The notes under the pieces: generated by a model | The model's input: the letters and a program-made list of their open reading frames with translations, nothing else | Database searches by the model: none | What the model was told of the DNA's origin: nothing | Part shown: piece by piece, positions 7,311-10,008 of the stretch | How the letters are laid out: each line of letters starts with the position of its first letter | How positions within the stretch are numbered: the stretch's first letter is position 1 | Assembly (NCBI GenBank): GCA_964480915.1 | Contig: CAYZRS010000110.1 | Location: 1-10,008 of the forward strand | Length of the DNA: 10,008 nt | Direction: 5' to 3' | Source of the DNA: CAWGCE01 sp964480915 | GTDB taxonomy: Bacteria > Planctomycetota > Planctomycetia > Pirellulales > Pirellulaceae | Translations under genes and position numbers: made by a program

Positions 7311-7805
7311 TCACGCCATCAATGGCTCGCGACCTGCCGCTCGCCGCGCATCGGCCACTTGGCCTGTGTGGAATGCCATGTGAGTCTGCATGGCGGCGAA
7401 GCAACTGGCCACACTGCCAAAATGCTCACCCCATTCGGCAGGCGCATGACTCTTCTGATCGAGATCCTCATCGCTGAGGGTGTCCAAATGAGCCAACGTT
7501 GCGGACCGAATCTCTTCAAACTTGGCCATCAGCTCGCCCATCGATGGATAGTCGCTGGCGACGTTGGAAGGGACCGAGCCCATGCCGCAATTTTCTAATT
7601 CCGGAAAGCGATTTGGTCGGCCGAGGATAAATTGGTCGAGCAGATTGCTCTCGGAATGAACCAAGTGCCCCAGCACCCACAACGGATGATTGCCTCCCTT
7701 CGGAGTCGGCGCCGTCAACGCAGCGTCTTGCATGTCGGCAATCAGCCCCATCGTCCAGCCCTTGCCATTCTCCAACGCCATCTTGATGTAGTCTGTCGTT
7801 TTCAT
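7311..7805 (-). CDS. DinB-like (DinB/YfiT superfamily) metal-binding protein
   Basis: A 164-aa protein with the four-helix-bundle pattern of the DinB superfamily. Helix 1 covers about 6-27 (IKMALENGKGWTMGLI). The second helix carries the NHPLWVLGHLVHSE signature (39-52), with His47 as the usual first metal ligand, and the last helix carries MQTHMAFHTGQVADARRAAG (139-158), with His142 and His146 as the other two ligands. Members bind Ni or Zn; many are thiol-dependent S-transferases (bacillithiol or mycothiol), but the substrate here is unknown. The start is firm: AAGGA lies 8 nt upstream of the ATG at 7805. It sits 49 bp behind the VOC gene on the same strand, so the two probably form one transcript. 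Its fold relative, the DUF1569 protein, is encoded on the other arm of the same locus. Confidence 0.86.
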   Translation of the reverse strand: MKTTDYIKMALENGKGWTMGLIADMQDAALTAPTPKGGNHPLWVLGHLVHSESNLLDQFILGRPNRFPELENCGMGSVPSNVASDYPSMGELMAKFEEIRSATLAHLDTLSDEDLDQKSHAPAEWGEHFGSVASCFAAMQTHMAFHTGQVADARRAAGREPLMA

Positions 7806-7854
7806 CGCTTTGTTCCTTGTCTAATTTCCCAGAATTCGAGACAGGGTAGATCAG

Positions 7855-8238
7855 CTACGCACCGGGCGATTCGTGCAGAGCGACCCGGTTACCTTCCGTG
7901 TCTTCGAAATGGGCAACGTGCCCGTGTTGGCCGATGCTCGTACGCGGCATCAACACCGTGCCGCCGTTGCTTCCGATCAGTTCCAAAGTCGGATCAATCG
8001 CATCCACGTGAAAGTAAACCAACGACCCCTCATGAGACGGTTTAAAACCTTCGCCCTTGATCAACGTACCGGCTGCTCCGCTGGCGCCCATCTCCATGGG
8101 GAACCAACCCATTTTGTTGGGCCCCATTTCCGTTTCTAGAATTTCTAAACCAAACACGGTTCCGTAGAACTCACGTGCGCGACCCAACTCGACCACGGGG
8201 ATCTCAAACCAATTCACGGGATTCACATGGGAAGGCAT
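7855..8238 (-). CDS. VOC-family (glyoxalase/bleomycin-resistance fold) protein
   Basis: A 127-aa single-copy VOC protein. The first beta-alpha-beta unit is WFEIPVVELGRAREFYGTVFGLEI (10-33), with the family's x-R-A-x-x-F-Y-x-x-x-F-G-L core. The second is SLVYFHVDAIDPTLELI (72-88), and the end is HFEDTEGNRVALHES (110-124). Candidate metal ligands at usual positions are His77 and Glu123; the first-strand ligand (Glu12) is only a guess. The fold hosts lyases, isomerases, dioxygenases and drug-binding proteins, so a reaction cannot be named. The ATG at 8238 has a strong AAGGAG seven nt upstream (8246-8251 on the minus strand), so the longer reading that runs back into the N gap is rejected. It leads a two-gene unit with the DinB-like gene and is divergent from the AHSA1-ArsR genes, a common neighbourhood for such VOC proteins. 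Confidence 0.9.
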   Translation of the reverse strand: MPSHVNPVNWFEIPVVELGRAREFYGTVFGLEILETEMGPNKMGWFPMEMGASGAAGTLIKGEGFKPSHEGSLVYFHVDAIDPTLELIGSNGGTVLMPRTSIGQHGHVAHFEDTEGNRVALHESPGA

Positions 8239-8342
8239 CGTGCAACTCCTTAAGTTTCTGTCGAAGAAAATAGGTTCTTGTCTTCCTACCGCGACGCTTC
8301 CAGCCCGAGCTTTCTTCAGGCATTCGCGGCAAAGAGACAAGG

Positions 8343-8365
8343 CTCGAAACTCGTTCGAGATCGAA
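8343..8365. repeat. Overlapping inverted repeats upstream of the VOC gene
   Basis: CTCGAA (8343-8348) and TTCGAG (8354-8359) form a perfect 6-bp inverted repeat with a 5-nt spacer. The right arm also pairs with the next unit as TTCGA-GA-TCGAA (8354-8365), and the 7-mer TCGAAAC recurs as a direct repeat at 8344 and 8361, 17 bp apart. It lies about 105 bp before the VOC start. It could be a protein-binding site, but short TCGA-rich repeats also arise by chance. Confidence 0.4.
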
Positions 8366-8380
8366 ACGCATTTGCAAACT

Positions 8381-8409
8381 TTGACATCTGCCCACCAATA
8401 CGTTACTAT
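8381..8409 (+). promoter_or_regulatory. Sigma70-type promoter for the AHSA1-ArsR-DUF1569 genes
   Basis: A consensus -35 TTGACA (8381-8386) is followed after 17 bp by TACTAT (8404-8409), a 4-of-6 match to the -10 box. It faces the AHSA1 gene, with transcription expected to start near 8416, just before the N gap. The true distance to the gene is unknown. Confidence 0.6.
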
Positions 8410-8420
8410 TTGGTAACGTA
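8399..8420. promoter_or_regulatory. Perfect inverted repeat, candidate ArsR operator
   Basis: TACGTTAC (8399-8406) and GTAACGTA (8413-8420) are exact reverse complements around the 6-nt spacer TATTTG. The repeat covers the -10 box and the expected transcription start of the plus-strand promoter, the place where a repressor would block RNA polymerase. ArsR-family proteins bind such dyads as dimers and usually repress their own operon; the arsR gene lies downstream, so autoregulation is inferred. Confidence 0.55.
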
Positions 8421-8421
8421 A

Positions 8422-8521
8422 NNNNNNNNNNNNNNNNNNNNNNNNNNNNNNNNNNNNNNNNNNNNNNNNNNNNNNNNNNNNNNNNNNNNNNNNNNNNNNN
8501 NNNNNNNNNNNNNNNNNNNNN
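8422..8521. other. Assembly gap (100 N)
   Basis: Exactly 100 unknown bases between the candidate operator and the AHSA1 gene, most likely a scaffold placeholder. It may hide the leader, the ribosome site or even the true start of the AHSA1 frame, or a further small gene. Confidence 0.97.
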
Positions 8522-8536
8522 ACGCTACAAACAGAA

Positions 8537-8953
8537 ATGGTTTTGGATGTTTCGCAGAGCATCGAAATTCAAGCTCCTGTGGGGGATGCCTATGCGGCGA
8601 TCATCCGACGGCTGACGCACGAAAGCACGACCCCTGACAACCGACCGATGCCGATGATCCTCGAGGAATGGCCCGGCGGACGTTGGTTTCGCGATTTGGG
8701 AAATGGCCAGGGGCATCTGTGGGGGTTTGTTCAAGTGATCAAACCGCCTAACCTGATAGAAATCCAAGGCCCCATGTTCATGTCCTACGCCGTTGCCGGT
8801 CATCTGCAAATTCGCGTCGAACAAGTTCCGGGCGGTTCCGAAGTCGCTTTGAGGCACCAAGCGATTGGTGCTATTGAAGAAGAGCATCGGGCCGGAGTTC
8901 AGTCAGGCTGGACACACTACCTTCAATCGATCAAACAAATGGCCGAAGCATAG
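8537..8953 (+). CDS. AHSA1/SRPBCC-family protein
   Basis: A 138-aa START/Bet v1-like helix-grip protein, whose fold makes a deep hydrophobic cavity for small ligands. The N-terminal strand and helix SIEIQAPVGDAYAAIIR (7-23) match the family's I-x-I-x-A-P-x-x-x-V-Y/A-x-A-I start; WPGGRWFRDL (45-54) and GHLWGFVQVIKPPNLIEIQGP (59-79) are the typical G-G-x-W and V-x-x-x-x-P-x-x-I/L core; the long C-terminal helix runs about 113-136 with the closing GWTHYLQSIKQ. Length is normal for the family. The ATG at 8537 lacks a clear ribosome site, and the frame stays open up to the N gap five codons before it, so the real start may lie in the gap. It is followed 39 bp later by an arsR gene; such pairs are common and usually co-regulated. 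Ligand unknown. Confidence 0.87.
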   Translation: MVLDVSQSIEIQAPVGDAYAAIIRRLTHESTTPDNRPMPMILEEWPGGRWFRDLGNGQGHLWGFVQVIKPPNLIEIQGPMFMSYAVAGHLQIRVEQVPGGSEVALRHQAIGAIEEEHRAGVQSGWTHYLQSIKQMAEA

Positions 8954-8992
8954 TCGGCATCCGAACGCGAATTCGCCCAGCGCGAGTGATCC

Positions 8993-9355
8993 ATGGCTAA
9001 AGAGACAGACTCCATTTGGAAAGCGCTGGCCGATCCGACTCGGCGTCGTCTCCTCGACCTCCTACGCGAAGGCCCCCGCCCTACCACCGACTTGGTCGAA
9101 GCCTTTCCCAACCTGTCGCGATTCGCCGTCATGAAGCACCTTGATGTCCTTCGCAGCGCCGGACTGGTGAGAACTCGCACGGAAGGCCGGCAGCGAATCA
9201 ACTCGCTAAACGCGGCTCCACTTCGAGAGGTTATCGAACGGTGGATCGGCAAGTACGAGGGATTTTGGGCGAATACGTTACTGCGAGTGAAAGACTCGGC
9301 CGAAACAGCGACGCAAGAAAAGCGGAAACCCAAGACGAAGAAGCATCGAGCGTAG
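8993..9355 (+). CDS. ArsR-family winged-helix transcriptional repressor
   Basis: A 120-aa DNA-binding protein. The signature IWKALADPTRRRLLDLLREG (8-27) is the ArsR family start; the helix-turn-helix follows at about 30-58 with LSRFAVMKHLDVLRSAGLV as recognition helix and start of the wing, and RTEGRQRINSLN (61-72) as the wing. The tail WIGKYEGFWANTLLRVKD (84-101) is the W-x-x-x-Y-x-x-x-W pattern seen in ArsR proteins paired with AHSA1 genes; a Lys/Arg-rich end follows. No Cys is present, so the classic CxC metal site of ArsR/SmtB is absent and the signal is probably not arsenic or cadmium. It is expected to repress its own operon and perhaps the divergent VOC-DinB pair through the dyad at 8399-8420. 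The ATG at 8993 has only a weak GAGTGA before it; coupling with the upstream gene is likely. Confidence 0.93.
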   Translation: MAKETDSIWKALADPTRRRLLDLLREGPRPTTDLVEAFPNLSRFAVMKHLDVLRSAGLVRTRTEGRQRINSLNAAPLREVIERWIGKYEGFWANTLLRVKDSAETATQEKRKPKTKKHRA

Positions 9356-9421
9356 TGCTCCGAACCACGATGACTTCGTGGCACAACGACAGAACTCACA
9401 CGGCAGCGATTAAAGGCACTC

Positions 9422-9910
9422 ATGTCCGAAGAAACCGAAGAAGTTCAGTCCAAACATGTCGCTGGCCGCCGATCGGTCCGCTACGAATCCATGGTCGATT
9501 TCCTGACAGACGCAGAGCGATTGGCGCCCATCGAAACGCGCACGTTGGGAAATTGGTCAAAAAGTCAGATCTATGAACACCTGGCTCGTTCGCTGGACGT
9601 TTCGATTGATGGAGCGCCCCTTCTGCCAGCGCCCGTCAGATTCATCCTCCGGCTGCTGTTCAAGAAACAGTTCACTCAGCGCGCCCTACCCGCCGGCTTC
9701 AACGCACCTACGGAACTCGTCCCCGATGATTCACCGGTCACGGCAGCGTTAGGCATGCTTCGCAAAGCGGTCGCTCGGCAAAGCGAAACCGAAGAACGAG
9801 CGTTCCATCCCGGCTTCGGCAAGATCACGCTTGAGGAATGGAACCAATTCAACCTCCGACACGCCGAAATGCATATGAGTTTCATCGTCGAATCGCCCTC
9901 GAATCAGTGA
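9422..9910 (+). CDS. DUF1569-family protein (DinB-like fold)
   Basis: A 162-aa protein matching DUF1569 in motif order: GRRSVRYESMVDFLTDAERL (15-34), then TRTLGNWSKSQIYEHLARSLDVSIDG (39-64, the L-G-N-W-S-x-x-Q-I-x-x-H-L-A signature), RFILRLLFKKQFTQRALPAGFNAP (73-96), and HPGFGKITLEEWNQFNLRHAEMHMSFI (128-154). His53 in the second helix and His146/His150 in the last helix sit where the DinB superfamily holds its three metal ligands, so it is probably a distant DinB-fold relative. Function is unknown. AAAGG lies five nt before the ATG at 9422. It follows arsR by 66 bp on the same strand and is most simply the third gene of the AHSA1-ArsR unit. No membrane segment is evident; the LLFKK part is only mildly hydrophobic. 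Confidence 0.86.
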   Translation: MSEETEEVQSKHVAGRRSVRYESMVDFLTDAERLAPIETRTLGNWSKSQIYEHLARSLDVSIDGAPLLPAPVRFILRLLFKKQFTQRALPAGFNAPTELVPDDSPVTAALGMLRKAVARQSETEERAFHPGFGKITLEEWNQFNLRHAEMHMSFIVESPSNQ

Positions 9911-10008
9911 ACAGCGATCAACGAGCCCCGTTACTGGGCCAAGAACATCGCGAAACTCAGCGCTCACGCAAGACGCCCTCCCGGCTACACCCAGCGTTTC
10001 GATAAGTC

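Noticed and set aside
8239..8562. Long upstream extension of the VOC gene through the N run
   Set aside because: It crosses unknown bases, and the ATG at 8238 has a strong AAGGAG seven nt upstream and the normal family length.
9911..10008. Possible gene in the last 98 bases
   Set aside because: No start with a ribosome site and no recognisable protein pattern on either strand; I see nothing to annotate.

Overview
The window looks like a chromosomal segment of a planctomycete, probably a Pirellulales/Rhodopirellula-like bacterium. This is inferred from gene content, not from a marker gene. The signs are two neighbouring membrane-anchored proteins with an SF-x-LHLVA-type anchor and long Pro- or acid-rich linkers, one carrying an alpha/alpha-toroid (prenyltransferase/squalene-oxidase-like) domain; a HisA-related protein directly behind them; a DUF1569 protein; sparse Shine-Dalgarno use; and a TTG start. 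Two runs of exactly 100 N (3765-3864 and 8422-8521) are probably scaffold gaps of unknown true length, so frames and distances across them cannot be trusted.

Left part (1-4562), minus strand: from right to left these are an anchored protein cut off by the first gap, the anchored toroid protein, and a HisA-like TIM barrel 4 nt behind the toroid stop codon. After a 195-bp spacer comes a secreted Asp-box (BNR/Ycf48-like) beta-propeller protein that runs off the left edge. The toroid and HisA-like genes are almost certainly co-transcribed.

Middle (4819-7286), plus strand: a 59-aa bL33 ribosomal protein (cysteine-poor, C- type), a 124-aa protein of unknown function and the single-strand DNA exonuclease RecJ follow one another with short gaps, a plausible housekeeping operon. 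It diverges from the anchored-protein operon across a 256-bp intergenic region.

Right part (7311-9910): a divergent accessory module. On the minus strand a VOC/glyoxalase-fold protein is followed by a DinB-like protein. On the plus strand an AHSA1/SRPBCC protein is followed by an ArsR-family repressor and a DUF1569 (DinB-like fold) protein. Between the two arms lies a TTGACA promoter whose -10 region sits inside a perfect 8-bp inverted repeat, a good candidate operator for the ArsR protein. The module resembles the widespread ArsR-SRPBCC-VOC cassettes; its ligand or substrate is unknown.

No rRNA, tRNA, CRISPR array, insertion sequence or integrase was seen. The last 98 bases (9911-10008) hold nothing I can name.
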